Of a stretch of 50,476 bases of DNA, positions 19,101-26,543 are shown piece by piece. Position 1 is the first letter of the stretch. Each line of letters opens with the position of its first letter. Location of the stretch: NCBI GenBank assembly GCA_002470465.1, contig DKMD01000042.1, positions 1 to 50,476 of the forward strand, read 5' to 3'. The notes under the pieces were generated by a model, which was given only the letters and a program-made list of their open reading frames with translations, was not told where the DNA came from and did not search any database. The DNA comes from Pluralibacter sp. UBA7423. Its GTDB lineage: Bacteria > Pseudomonadota > Gammaproteobacteria > Enterobacterales > Enterobacteriaceae. A program made the position numbers and the translations under genes.

Positions 19101-21629
19101 GTGACCTTCAGCATTGCCGACGGCGGATCCGGCGATGTCACCATCGACGCCGCCGCCACCGGGATCGTGCTGTCGCTGCTCTCCACCCAGGAGATCCTGG
19201 TGCAGAAATACGACACCGCCAGCGGCTCATGGCAAACCTTTGTCGACTCGTCAAATCCGGCGTTTGCCGACCTCCTGACCCTCAATGGCAGCGGCGTATC
19301 GCTGAGCCTCACCGGGCTGACCGGCGGGCAGTATCGGGTAGTGACCTGGAACAGCAGCCTGCTGGCGACCGGGTCGTACACCAGCCTTGAAGTGGACGTG
19401 CAGAAAACCAGCGCGGGGACCGTCAGTGGGCCAACCTCCCACACCGGTAACGTCATTACCGATATCGATACCAGCGGCGGACAGGATAACGCCCCAGCCG
19501 GTACCGTCATCACTCAGGTGACCAACGCCAGCGGCCAGGTCGTCACCGTGGGTGCAGGCGGCGCGGACATTACCGGACTGTACGGCACGCTGCATATCAA
19601 TCAGGACGGCAGTTACACCTATACGCTGAATAACACCTCGGCGGCGGTGCTCGGCCACAAGGAGAGCTTCACTTACACCATTACCCACAACGGCGTCAGC
19701 GACTCCGCCCAACTGGTGGTCAACCTGGGCCCACAGCCTGCCGCCAGCAGCGTGGTGGCGACGGACAACAGCGCGACGCTGGTGTTTGACACCGACGTCA
19801 CCGCCATCAACAACGGCGCGTCTTCGCAGTCGGGCTTCACCGTCGTCGGCGTAGGGCTCGGCAACGTACTGAGCCTCGACGTGCTCGCGAACATGAGCAA
19901 CCCGATCAAGTTTGACGTCCAGGACGGCAGCACCCGCACGGTGACCCTGCAATCCTCCGTCGGCGGCGTGGCGCTGGCTTCAACCTTTGACCTCTATATC
20001 TACCGCTTCAACAACGTGACGCAGCAGTATGAGCAGTACAAGGTGCAGAAAGGCTGGCTGAACGCACCGCTGCTGGGGGGCTCTTCGAGCCAGCTGACGC
20101 TGACCCTGCCGGGCGGTGATTACATCTTCCTGCTCAACACGGCCAGCGGTGTTACCGCGCTGACCGGTTACACGCTCAATATTTTACAGGATCACACCTA
20201 CGCCGTGGACAGCATCAGCGCCAGCACCACCGGCAACGTGCTGACCAACGACATAGCGCCAGCCTCAGCTGTCATCACCGAGGTGAACGGCGTGGCGATT
20301 TCAGCCACCGGTACCACCACCGTCAACGGGCTGTACGGCACGCTGACCATTGATGCAAAAGGCAACTACACCTACACCCTGAAAAGCGGCGTCGGTGCCG
20401 ACAGCATCAGTACGCCGGACAGCTTCGTCTATACCGTGAAGGCCCCGAACGGCGACACGGACAGCGCCTCGCTGAACATCACGCCAACGCCGCAGGCGCT
20501 GAATGCGATTGATGACGTCAGCACGGTGATGAGCGTCACCACCGTTCAGGACAGCGTCGCTCTGCCGTCCACCACCGTCGGTGGCGTGAGCTGGAACGCA
20601 GCCCTGCTCAGCAGCACCTCGAAGAGCGGCAGCGGCACCTTTGTGGTGGACCCAAACAGCGTGCTGAAAGGCGCAGTGCTGCACTTTGATGTCGCCTCGC
20701 TGCTGGCGCTCGGCGGGCTGAACGTCACCTGGGCACTGACGCTGAACGGTACCTCCATCGCCAACGGCAACTTCACCGGTTCGCTGCTGTTAGGCACGGG
20801 GATCGACTTTGCCTTAACCGGTAAAGAGCTACTGGCAGGGACCTACACGCTGACGGTCAACGGCAGCATCGGGGCGCTGTCCGCTGGCACCATCACCATC
20901 ACGCCGACCCTCACCGGCACGACGTATCACCTGGACATCTTCGACACCAACAGCAGCAACGTCCACGGCAACATATTTGACGGTACGGATGCCGCCGGGG
21001 CACTGGATCAGCTCTCGACGGTACACACAACCCTGACGGTGAACGGCTATGGTGGCAGCACGGCGACGCTTAACCCGACCAGTAGCACCAGCACCGCCAC
21101 CATTCAGGGGCACTACGGCACGCTGACCATGAATCTCGACGGCTCTTACACCTATGCGCTGAAAGCCGGGGTCACCGTCGCCTCTATGACCAGCAAGGAG
21201 ACCTTCAGCTACACGCTCAACGATCAGAACGGGCACACGGACACCGCCACCCTGACCATCAACATGAATCCACAGATCGCAAGCTCTAACCAGCACGACG
21301 TCATCACCGGGTCGGCCTATGGCGACACGCTGATTTATCACCTGCTGGGTAACGATGCGACGGGGGGTAACAACAACGATAACTGGACCAACTTCAACCT
21401 GGCTCAGGGCGACAAAATCGACCTGCGCGAGCTGCTGACCGGCTGGGATCACCAGGCCTCGACGCTGACCAACTTCGTGAAGGTCAGCACCAGCGGCAAC
21501 GATACGGTGATTGCCATTGACCGCGATGGAACCGGCGGTGCCTTTACGCCAACCACCCTGGTGACGCTCAATAACGTCCATACCACTTACGAGGAGCTGG
21601 TGCAGCAAAACCACATTATTACCGGCTAG
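10143..21629 (+). CDS. bapA: BapA-type giant biofilm adhesin, type I secreted
   Basis: 3,828 residues from the ATG at 10143 (GGAGTG RBS); an ATG at 10071 would add 24 residues but has a poorly placed RBS. Order: BapA prefix-like beta domain (~1-115); hydrophobic WPWVLGGVAVAAG segment (~118-135); poly-Gly and Gly/Asn linker (136-186); about 28 Ig-like repeats (~189-2938) in long (~100 aa, Asn-Gly..Thr-Asn-Asp..Thr-Pro-Thr) and short (~85 aa) classes; a unique region with three VCBS/cadherin-like segments (~2940-3715, each with LYGTL...DGSYTYTL); and a C-terminal type I secretion domain (DVITGSAYGDTL ... NNVHTTYEELVQQN). Length and ends match Salmonella BapA, which promotes biofilm and invasion. 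No N-terminal Sec signal, consistent with export by the downstream transporter. Confidence 0.92.
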   Translation: MRPVSVISELTGVTSNVTAPEVTLTAPSVVKLQLERSDIASITRSRQDMVIRLHSGETFTIHNFYAEYPQGANQLVLEDDHGALWWVQDTASNFHFQQIDNLDAFMVAEGHSEGGAIWPWVLGGVAVAAGIGIAAGGGGGGGGGGGGSSHNSGDGDNGNNGNGNGNGNNGNGNNGNGNNGNGNGNGDPDTTPPTAPTNLTVSQDGKTLTGKAEPGSTIEVKGPDGTVIGTGTADSSGNFSITLNTPQLSGEHLTVNATDKAGNTGPSAEVTAPNVDLPEVPAILSAVNDHGSTPTSFGNNQFTNDNTPTLKGTGTAGSTVRIFGDGHLLGSVVVGNDGTWSYTVTTPLIDGAHSFTAIAINIKGSTIESSHFNITVDTVAPDAPQLIAVIDDIGSITGALNNGAVTDDAKPTFTGKGEAGDTVKIYDGQTLLGTTTVDSNGNWSFTPSQALSETSHTITITQTDKAGNVSASTTAPTFTVDVTPPAPAHISTVSLDGATVTGTAEAGSTVSIYDGNNVLLGTTVVGSNGEFSVTLNPAKTHGEQLEARIQDAAGNVGQPTDFDASDSGFPSQPVIVTINDNVDPVQGNVSAGGDTNDNTPTLTGTAEPNATITISDNGTPLLPPVMADSNGNWSFTPLLPLPDGDHVFTATANNGVGESAPSASFTIDVDTLPPVLTGLAVVNQGQTLTGTTEAGSTVVVKDSHGAQIGTGTADQNGNISITLSTPQKNGETLSVSVTDKAANVGITENVVAPDTTPPGAPTGLTVAADGLSVSGQAEPGSTVTITDGSGNVLGTGLTNGAGNFIAPLNTPQLNGQGLLATATDAAHNTGPAASVVAPDITPPNIPDNLHVNGTGTVLTGHAEPGSTITVKDPLGAIIGTGKAGATDGLFTITLTPAQDNGEILSATATDLAGNTSLPGFATAPDITAPDLPLILDVQDDVTGIIGTILNGNTTNDNRPTLSGTAEIGSTVKVYENGNLLGTATIDASGNWSFTPGSALSEGTHQFTVTSTDAAGNVSTSAPWNILVDTVAPQLPAITLVNDDAPGILGAISNGGLTNDSTPTVSGTAQPGSTVHLFDNNVLVTSIVVDVSGTWSYTFTTALTGPNHSLTVNASDDFGNTSTTSGAWTFTLDTTPPAVPGIDDVTTAGNVPLTPGQLTSETLPHLSGSGDIGSVITFYDNGKEIGQTTVDGSGHWEFTPPVPLGDGSHLLSANATDDAGNVSANIDFTLKVDATAPDAPSILSATVDDGTVVLPNGSTTNETEPLLSGTAEANASVTLYNNGAFLATVTANGSGQWSYLPPVPLLPGLHVITATATDAAGNTGPVSGGFSVIIDITAPLAPEAPLVTDNQLPVVGNVLNGGSTNDTTPTFSGTGEVGSTITIYNGITNIGTATVGEGGTWSFTPSTPLTDGTTYAISTTETDIAGNTSLHSPTVTITIDTTLPDAPVIGYAEDDVGAILDPVLTGGITDDNKPVLHGTADPNNTVTIYNGSNVVGTVVADGLGNWSLPLTTSLTDGTYTFTAKATDSAGNVSGSSTDFTFTVETSLTPPSVTEILDDKGLITGNIVDGMVTDDQTLTINGTGEDGSTVIIYDGGTKIGTALVTGGTWTFTTSGLTETTHSLTFTAKDAAGNETLPGAPITFTVDVTPPPIPVVTVKSLDGATLTGTAEANAEIFIKDINGTVIGQTTASAGGTFTVSLIPPQTAGQSLTVIAQDQAGNQSDPLHTIAINLSNLPDAPVITLVDDNAGTVMGAVINGGRTDDTTPTLNGTAGANTTIHILVNGTEVGTTTANGSGQWQFTIAPPLIEGSYSFTAVAENGNGSSGPSAAATITVDLTAPDLPIIVSATDDVPGNLGALISGSLTNDARPTLNGTSEPNATVTIFDNGTLSGTVKADINGNWSYTPSADLSNITHTFTAQATDVAGNTGLVSGGFTLNIDTVAPEMPTITAVTNDNVTPNVVINPGLSTNDTQPLLSGSGEIGSTINVYDGSTLLGTTTVNGSGSWTFTFPVGTTLANGSHTLTVTATDPAGNTSLPSVGYPIVIDTVAPLVPTLSSVVDDNPGNVGPLVNGQLTNDTTPTLNGRGEAGATVTVYSDGVAVGSTLVDGTGNWSVTTSALGNGSHVLTISQKDPAGNISGLTGGFTVNVDAVPPAAPVISSVADNTTPVIGVVANGGVTNETHPTLSGTAEGGATITLYNGSTLLGTTTANALGVWTFTPGTALTAGTWNITATATDAAGNTGPASDVRSFTVDITAPNAPVIATVFDDQGTVTGNLGNGATTDDLRPTISGTSEANATVKIYDNGTLLATVTANGSGAWSYTPTVDLPQGSHVLTATATDAAGNLSGTSGSVSFVVDSLAPLAPVITSLADDVAPGVGPIVVGGSTNDNTPTLTGTAEVGATVNIYDGSTLVGTAVADALGTWIVTTSPLVDGAHSLTAKSTDAAGNVSGSSLPFAITVDTATPNAPVLLAVTDDAAGGVVGPLANGQLTNDGTPVLNGTAESGSTVSIYDGSTLLGTTVATGGVWNFTPGTALADGSHTLTVTATDAAGNVSAPTAGFTVVVDATAPVTPAITTIMDDIPNIVGAVGNGQFTNDNLPTLNGTAEANSTVKIYDGSTLVATVTANGSGSWSWTPTVALTQGNHSFTVTATDAAGNLSATSTAAAIIVDTVAPGIVTGLAVNGTGTRVTGSAEANSTVTITSSTGTVLGTATADGTGAFTVNISPAQTTGQGLLAFAQDRAGNVGASVGFTAPDTRVPDAPAITSVLDNQGLYTGNLTNGQLTNDATPTLSGTAQANATISIYNNGTLLGTTTANASGVWTFTPGGNVTEGLHAFTATATNANGTGSPSASFSVIVDTLAPGAPSISISTDGSTLSGQAEANSTVTITLPGGGGTLTTTAGSDGHWSLTLPVRQIEGQLLTATATDVAGNTSGQGQVTAPVLPLSANDNVTSLALTSTATTSTEHLTDYGVLLVGALGNVASVLGDDTAQVTFSIADGGSGDVTIDAAATGIVLSLLSTQEILVQKYDTASGSWQTFVDSSNPAFADLLTLNGSGVSLSLTGLTGGQYRVVTWNSSLLATGSYTSLEVDVQKTSAGTVSGPTSHTGNVITDIDTSGGQDNAPAGTVITQVTNASGQVVTVGAGGADITGLYGTLHINQDGSYTYTLNNTSAAVLGHKESFTYTITHNGVSDSAQLVVNLGPQPAASSVVATDNSATLVFDTDVTAINNGASSQSGFTVVGVGLGNVLSLDVLANMSNPIKFDVQDGSTRTVTLQSSVGGVALASTFDLYIYRFNNVTQQYEQYKVQKGWLNAPLLGGSSSQLTLTLPGGDYIFLLNTASGVTALTGYTLNILQDHTYAVDSISASTTGNVLTNDIAPASAVITEVNGVAISATGTTTVNGLYGTLTIDAKGNYTYTLKSGVGADSISTPDSFVYTVKAPNGDTDSASLNITPTPQALNAIDDVSTVMSVTTVQDSVALPSTTVGGVSWNAALLSSTSKSGSGTFVVDPNSVLKGAVLHFDVASLLALGGLNVTWALTLNGTSIANGNFTGSLLLGTGIDFALTGKELLAGTYTLTVNGSIGALSAGTITITPTLTGTTYHLDIFDTNSSNVHGNIFDGTDAAGALDQLSTVHTTLTVNGYGGSTATLNPTSSTSTATIQGHYGTLTMNLDGSYTYALKAGVTVASMTSKETFSYTLNDQNGHTDTATLTINMNPQIASSNQHDVITGSAYGDTLIYHLLGNDATGGNNNDNWTNFNLAQGDKIDLRELLTGWDHQASTLTNFVKVSTSGNDTVIAIDRDGTGGAFTPTTLVTLNNVHTTYEELVQQNHIITG
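10521..10532 (+). other. VAAG motif in the BapA hydrophobic hinge (possible retention-module cleavage site)
   Basis: Residues 127-130 read Val-Ala-Ala-Gly, with a second Ile-Ala-Ala-Gly at 133-136. In Pseudomonas LapA the periplasmic protease LapG cuts a di-alanine TAAG site at a similar distance from the N-terminus. No lapG/lapD gene is in this window, so this is only a resemblance. Confidence 0.3.
10548..10700 (+). repeat. Low-complexity Gly and Gly-Asn linker in bapA
   Basis: Twelve consecutive Gly codons (GGC/GGT/GGA, residues 136-147), then, after a short Ser/Asp-containing spacer, an Asn-Gly run built from GGAAACGG/GGTAACAA-type hexamers. It encodes a flexible tether between the N-terminal domain and the Ig array. 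Tandem short units like these are prone to in-frame length changes. Confidence 0.9.
10707..18955 (+). repeat. Array of about 28 Ig-like domain repeats in bapA
   Basis: Counted by eye from the recurring boundary Asp-x-x-x-Pro-Pro/Ala-Pro and the core Thr-Ala-Glu-x-x-x-Thr-Val-x-Ile-Tyr-Asp...Ala-Thr-Asp-Ala-Ala-Gly-Asn. Most units are ~100 aa; units 1, 4, 6-8, 16, 26 and 28 are a shorter ~85-aa type lacking the Thr-Asn-Asp loop. DNA repeats are divergent enough to stay stable, but neighbours around 16.6-18.1 kb are most alike. Confidence 0.88.
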
Positions 21630-21638
21630 TCGATAACA

Positions 21639-21664
21639 GCCCCGGGCGCTACGGAGCCCGGGGC
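21639..21664 (+). terminator. Strong GC hairpin between bapA and the TolC-like gene, no T-run
   Basis: Perfect 9-bp stem GCCCCGGGC (21639-21647) with GCCCGGGGC (21656-21664) and an 8-nt loop, followed by AAAACAGAAAAACG, not U-rich. It lies 9 nt after the bapA stop. It may be a 3' stabilising stem or a weak attenuator setting the ratio of adhesin to exporter. Confidence 0.5.
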
Positions 21665-21703
21665 AAAACAGAAAAACGCTGTGATTTTTGAAAGGGATAC
21701 AAT

Positions 21704-23113
21704 ATGGGAAGAAGAGCGCCTGTCGCAGTATTGCTGGCATTCCACCTCTGTTCCATTCAGGTGTATGCCGAAGATGAGCCACAATCCATCAGTTCTGAAG
21801 GACTCGCCAGCGAGCACGGTTTACCGTCGCTAGATGGCTCCGCCGCCGAACTTCCCTTAAGCAGCGCCGCGCCCGGCGTGCTGACGCTGAACAACGCCGT
21901 CAGCCGCGCCGTAAACTGGCACCCGGCTATCCGTGAAGCGATTGGTAAGCTGCAATCGCAAAACAGTCAGATTGACGTCGCGAAATCGAAATACTACCCG
22001 CAGGTTACCGCGGGCATGAACAACGGCTACAGCAACACCTACACCGACCACGGTTACAGCCCGTCGCTGGTGCTTTCACTGTCACAAATGCTGTATGACT
22101 TCGGCAAGGTTTCAAGCCAGGTGAAAGCCGAAACAGCGGGTGCGGCGCAGGAGCAGGCCAACGTGCTGGTGAGCATTGATACCGTGGCCCGGGATACCGC
22201 CGTCGCCATGGTACAGGTACAAACCTGGCAGGAGATGGTGGAGGCCGCCACCGCGCAGCTCAACGCGCTGGACGGCATCGGTAAACTGACGCAGCAGCGC
22301 AACGACGAAGGCGCCAGTTCGCTGTCGGACGTAGTGCAGACCAACGCCCGCATCGAATCGGCACGTTCACAGCTGGTGCAGTATCAGGCGAGCCTCGACA
22401 GCGCCCAGGCAACGTTAATGACGATGCTCGGCTGGAACTCTCTCAACGGCATCAGCCCTGAATTTCCGCCAAAGCTCGAACAAAGCTGCATGGTTGCAAA
22501 ACCGGATGACAGGCTGGTGCCCGCCGTGCTGGCGGCCTGGGCGCAGGCCAACGCCGCGCAGGCCAATCTTGAGTACGCCAATGCGCAGATGACGCCGACG
22601 ATATCACTTGAGCCGTCGGTTCAGCACTACCTCAACGATAAATACCCGAGCCACGAGGTGCTGGATAAAACCCAGTATTCAACGTTTCTGAAGGTCGAAA
22701 TGCCGATTTATCAGGGCGGCGGGCTCACCGCCCGGCGCGATGCCGCAAGCCATGCGGTGGAATCAGCGCAGTCGACCATTCAGCGCACTCGGCTGGACGT
22801 GCGCCAGAAGCTGCTGCAAGCGCGTAGCCAGTCGATGAATCTGGCAACCTCTCTGCAAATTCTGCGTCGCCAGCAGCAGCTTAGCGAACGCACCCGCGAA
22901 CTCTATCAGCAGCAGTATCTCGACCTCGGCTCACGCCCGCTTCTCGATGTGTTAAACGCCGAACAGGAAGTTTACCAGGCGCGCTTTTCAGAACTCTCGA
23001 CCCAGAGCCAGCTCCATCAGCTTCAGCTTGACTGCCTCTATAATACCGGCACATTGCGCCAGGCTTTTGGCTTAAATAACCGCAGCATTCAGTCCGTGGA
23101 GATCCAGCCATGA
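21704..23113 (+). CDS. bapB: TolC-family outer-membrane channel of the Bap type I secretion system
   Basis: 469 aa with a signal peptide (hydrophobic to ~20, IQVYA then EDEP). It then shows the two internally similar TolC halves: LTLNNAVSRAVNWHPAIREA with a long alpha-helical stretch, and a second helical half ending LNAEQEVYQARF. TolC proteins form the trimeric outer-membrane tunnel of type I exporters. AAGGG lies 9 nt before the ATG. The stop overlaps the start of the next gene (ATGA), so the exporter genes are translationally coupled. By synteny with Salmonella bapABCD this is BapB; the symbol is by analogy. Confidence 0.88.
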   Translation: MGRRAPVAVLLAFHLCSIQVYAEDEPQSISSEGLASEHGLPSLDGSAAELPLSSAAPGVLTLNNAVSRAVNWHPAIREAIGKLQSQNSQIDVAKSKYYPQVTAGMNNGYSNTYTDHGYSPSLVLSLSQMLYDFGKVSSQVKAETAGAAQEQANVLVSIDTVARDTAVAMVQVQTWQEMVEAATAQLNALDGIGKLTQQRNDEGASSLSDVVQTNARIESARSQLVQYQASLDSAQATLMTMLGWNSLNGISPEFPPKLEQSCMVAKPDDRLVPAVLAAWAQANAAQANLEYANAQMTPTISLEPSVQHYLNDKYPSHEVLDKTQYSTFLKVEMPIYQGGGLTARRDAASHAVESAQSTIQRTRLDVRQKLLQARSQSMNLATSLQILRRQQQLSERTRELYQQQYLDLGSRPLLDVLNAEQEVYQARFSELSTQSQLHQLQLDCLYNTGTLRQAFGLNNRSIQSVEIQP

Positions 23114-25302
23114 CCCGCGCCGCTCCTCCCGTTGAAGAATTGATAAGCGACCACGCCCTCAGCAACTGGGCGCTGGCCATTGGCCACGTTGCCGCCCACT
23201 ATCGCGTGGCCTGTTCGCCGGGCGCCATTCAGGCGAACGCCCCGTGGTTCAAGGGCAAAACTCACACGCCCGCGCTGACGCAGCTTGCGCGCCAGGCCGG
23301 GCTGTCTTTCCACCTGCTCACCCTGACAGAACACGCCTTCAGCCAGTGGCGGCTGCCGGTGGTTGCCGAGCTGGACGACGGACAGCTGGCGGTGATTGAG
23401 CACTTCAACGGCGATGATGCGGTCGACGTGTTTATGATTGACGGCGACAGCGAGAGCAACCGCGTAATGGCAAGCGATCTGCTGTCGTCGGTGAAATACG
23501 TCGCCGCCCTGCGCCCGCTTTCGGCACTGAAGGACAGCCGCGTCGACACTTATGTTTCCCGCTTCCGCCCGGACTGGCTGAAGGATCTGGTTATCCAGGA
23601 TCTCAGGCCCTACATCCCGGTGATGTTTGCCGCGTTTCTGGTCAACGTGCTGTCGCTCGCCGGGATCGTTTTTTCCATGCAGGTTTACGATCGGGTGATC
23701 CCGGCACAGTCCTATCCGACGCTCTACGTGCTGGCAACGGGCGTGCTGCTCTCGGTGATCTTTGGCTTTCTGCTGCGCGAGGCGCGAACGCACATTATGG
23801 ACGTGCTCGGGAAGCGCGCTGACATGCGTATCTCAGACCGCGTGTTCAGCCACGCGCTGCGCCTGCGCAACAGCGCCGTGCCCCGCTCCACCGGGAGCTT
23901 TATTTCTCAGTTGCGCGAACTGGAGCAGATCCGGGAAATGATCACCTCATCCACGCTTTCGACGCTGGTCGATCTGCCCTTCTTTTTCCTGTTCGTGATC
24001 GTCCTTGGGATCATCGCCCCGCAGCTGTCGTGGATAGCCCCGGTGGCGGCGATTATGATGGTGCTGCCGGGCCTGCTGCTGCAGAAAAAGCTCGCGGTGC
24101 TGGCCAACCAGTCCGCGCACGAATCCACCCTGCGCAATGCCGTACTGGTCGAGAGCGTACAGGGGCTGGAAGACATCAAGCTGATGCAGGCGGAGAACCG
24201 TTTCCTGCAACAGTGGAACAGCTACATCCGCATCACCGGCGAATCCGGCCTGCGCACGCGCAAAGTCACCCAGGGGCTGATCGGCTGGGGAATGTCGGTG
24301 CAGAGCCTGGTGTACGCCGCCGTGATTCTGTTTGGCGCGCCGCTGGTCATTGAAGGCGATTTGACGACCGGTTCCGTTGTCGCCGCCTCCATGCTGGCAT
24401 CGCGCATGATTGCGCCGATGGCCGGACTGTGCGGCGTGCTTGCCCGCTGGCAGCAGGTGAAAGCCGCTAAAACGGGCCTCGACAGCATCATGCAGCTGCC
24501 AACGGAAACCCAGCGCGACGAGACGCTGGTGCATCAGGAGATTTTCCACGGCCACTACGTCTTTGAGAATGCGCACTTCCGTTACCACGCGGAAGACCAG
24601 CGCGTGCCGCTGCGCATTTCGCGCCTGGAAATTTTACCCGGCGAACGCGTCGCGCTACTCGGCCGCAACGGCGCGGGGAAATCCACCATGCTGCAGGCAC
24701 TGGCGGGCGGCGTGGATCTGGTGAACGGAGATTTACGCCTCGATAACCTCAGCATCGGGCAAATCGACATGGCCGATCTGCGCCGCAACATCGGTTTTCT
24801 CAGCCAGAACGCGAGGCTCTTTTTCGGCACCCTGCGCGAAAACTTAACCCTCGGCGCACCGCACGCCAACGATGAAGCCATCTTTGAAGTGCTGGAGATC
24901 TGCGGAGCCGACAGCTTTGTGAAGCGCCTGCCGAAAGGGCTGGATCATCCGATTATGGAAGGTGGCAACGGTCTCTCCGGCGGACAGCGTCAGGCAATTT
25001 TGCTGGCGCGCATGCTGCTGCGCTCGCCGAACATCGTGCTGCTCGACGAGCCGAGCGCTTCGCTTGACGAGCACACCGAGCGGGAATTTATTCAGCGCCT
25101 CGGCAACTGGCTCGGCAACCGCACGCTGATTGTCGCGACCCACCGCGTGCCGGTACTGGAGCTGGTTGACCGCGTGGTGGTCCTCAAAGAGGGACAGCTG
25201 GTGATGGACGCCCCGAAAGCACAGGCGATGAACAGCAGCCGCGCACCAGGGCAAAACGCGGCGAACGGACGGGGGTGGAATAATGAAAACCAGTCAGCAT
25301 GA
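23110..25302 (+). CDS. bapC: Type I secretion ABC transporter (LapB/BapC-like)
   Basis: 730 aa: an N-terminal C39-like domain (~1-130) without a recognisable catalytic Cys/His pair, as in other RTX/Lap exporters; six membrane helices (~165-440); and an ABC ATPase domain with Walker A GRNGAGKST at residues 518-526, signature LSGGQRQ, Walker B IVLLDEPSASLD and switch ATHR. It energises one-step export of the adhesin from cytosol to surface. The start overlaps the bapB stop by 4 nt; the 3' end overlaps the HlyD-like gene by 20 nt. Confidence 0.92.
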   Translation: MTRAAPPVEELISDHALSNWALAIGHVAAHYRVACSPGAIQANAPWFKGKTHTPALTQLARQAGLSFHLLTLTEHAFSQWRLPVVAELDDGQLAVIEHFNGDDAVDVFMIDGDSESNRVMASDLLSSVKYVAALRPLSALKDSRVDTYVSRFRPDWLKDLVIQDLRPYIPVMFAAFLVNVLSLAGIVFSMQVYDRVIPAQSYPTLYVLATGVLLSVIFGFLLREARTHIMDVLGKRADMRISDRVFSHALRLRNSAVPRSTGSFISQLRELEQIREMITSSTLSTLVDLPFFFLFVIVLGIIAPQLSWIAPVAAIMMVLPGLLLQKKLAVLANQSAHESTLRNAVLVESVQGLEDIKLMQAENRFLQQWNSYIRITGESGLRTRKVTQGLIGWGMSVQSLVYAAVILFGAPLVIEGDLTTGSVVAASMLASRMIAPMAGLCGVLARWQQVKAAKTGLDSIMQLPTETQRDETLVHQEIFHGHYVFENAHFRYHAEDQRVPLRISRLEILPGERVALLGRNGAGKSTMLQALAGGVDLVNGDLRLDNLSIGQIDMADLRRNIGFLSQNARLFFGTLRENLTLGAPHANDEAIFEVLEICGADSFVKRLPKGLDHPIMEGGNGLSGGQRQAILLARMLLRSPNIVLLDEPSASLDEHTEREFIQRLGNWLGNRTLIVATHRVPVLELVDRVVVLKEGQLVMDAPKAQAMNSSRAPGQNAANGRGWNNENQSA

Positions 25303-26473
25303 TATCGCCATGGATGACCTGGACATCCGCCGGGAGAACGAATTTTCCGGCGCCAGCAAAATTGTCCTGCTTTCAACCGCCCTCTTTTTACTGCTTGGCG
25401 TCTGGGCCTGGTTTGGCACATTAGATGAAGTTTCCACCGGCACCGGGAAAGTCATCCCAAGCTCCCGCGAGCAGGTGTTGCAGTCCCTTGACGGCGGGAT
25501 CCTTACCGAACTCAACGTGCACGAAGGCGATAAAGTGGAGGCTGGCGAAGTGGTGGCGAAACTCGACCCCACCCGCTCCGAATCGAACGTCGGGGAGAGC
25601 GCGGCCAAGTACCGCGCTTCGCTCGCTTCCAGCGTGCGGCTGAATGCCGAAGTGAACGATCTGCCGCTTAAATTTCCCGATTCACTGAAGGCCTGGCCAG
25701 ATCTGATCGCATCAGAAACGCGGCTGTATAAATCCCGCCGCGCACAGCTCACCGATTCGCAGGCCGACCTTCAGGACGCCCTGGACTCCGTTAATAAAGA
25801 GCTCGCCATCACCGAACGGCTGCAAAAAAGCGGAGCGGCGAGCCACGTGGAAGTGCTGCGCCTACAGCGGGAAAAGAGCGACCTTGGCCTGAAAATCACC
25901 GACCTGCGCTCGCAGTATTACGTGCAGGCCCGCGAGGAACTCTCCAAGGCGAACGCAGAAGTGGATATGCTTTCGGCAATAATTAAAGGCCGCGAGGACT
26001 CCGTAACCCGCATGACCGTGCGCTCACCGATGCGCGGCATCGTCAAAAACATCCAGGTGACGACCATCGGCGGCGTGATTCCACCAAACGGGGAAATGAT
26101 GGAGATCGTGCCCGTGGACGATCATCTGCTGATTGAAGCGCGCCTTTCGCCACGTGATATCGCCTTTATTCACCCGGGCCAGCGGGCGCTGGTGAAAATC
26201 ACCGCCTACGATTACGCGATTTACGGCGGCCTGGAAGGGGAAGTGGAAACCATCTCGCCAGACACCATTCAGGACAAAGTGAAGCCAGAAATCGTCTATT
26301 ACCGGGTGTTTATCCGCACGCACCAGGACTATCTGCTGAACAAGCGCGGACGCAAATTCAACATCTCGCCGGGGATGGTCGCCAGCGTCGATATCAAAAC
26401 CGGTGAAAAAACGATCATGGATTACCTGATTAAGCCGTTCAACCGTGCGAAAGAAGCGCTGCGTGAGCGTTAA
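25283..26473 (+). CDS. bapD: HlyD-family membrane fusion protein of the Bap secretion system
   Basis: 396 aa: a short cytosolic N-terminus; one membrane helix (~27-48, KIVLLSTALFLLLGVWAWFG); a biotinyl/lipoyl-like half (GKVIPSSREQVLQSLDGGIL); a long helical hairpin; and the HlyD C-terminal signature region (DIAFIHPGQRALVKITAYDY). It bridges the ABC transporter to the TolC-like channel. GGGGTGG RBS inside the end of bapC; 20-nt overlap. Last gene of the locus, 70 nt before ssrA. Confidence 0.92.
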   Translation: MKTSQHDIAMDDLDIRRENEFSGASKIVLLSTALFLLLGVWAWFGTLDEVSTGTGKVIPSSREQVLQSLDGGILTELNVHEGDKVEAGEVVAKLDPTRSESNVGESAAKYRASLASSVRLNAEVNDLPLKFPDSLKAWPDLIASETRLYKSRRAQLTDSQADLQDALDSVNKELAITERLQKSGAASHVEVLRLQREKSDLGLKITDLRSQYYVQAREELSKANAEVDMLSAIIKGREDSVTRMTVRSPMRGIVKNIQVTTIGGVIPPNGEMMEIVPVDDHLLIEARLSPRDIAFIHPGQRALVKITAYDYAIYGGLEGEVETISPDTIQDKVKPEIVYYRVFIRTHQDYLLNKRGRKFNISPGMVASVDIKTGEKTIMDYLIKPFNRAKEALRER

Positions 26474-26523
26474 GTGAGCGTTTCTGCGCCTTATAGCGGT
26501 GGTATTTCCCCGGCCAGGTCTGT

Positions 26524-26529
26524 TATACT
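26524..26529 (+). promoter_or_regulatory. -10 element of the ssrA promoter
   Basis: TATACT, 14 nt before the mature tmRNA 5' end, in a TGTTATACTGG context like E. coli ssrA. No clear -35 hexamer is seen at 17 nt; the region upstream (GGTATT) is weak. Confidence 0.6.
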
Positions 26530-26543
26530 GGCTGGAACACATT

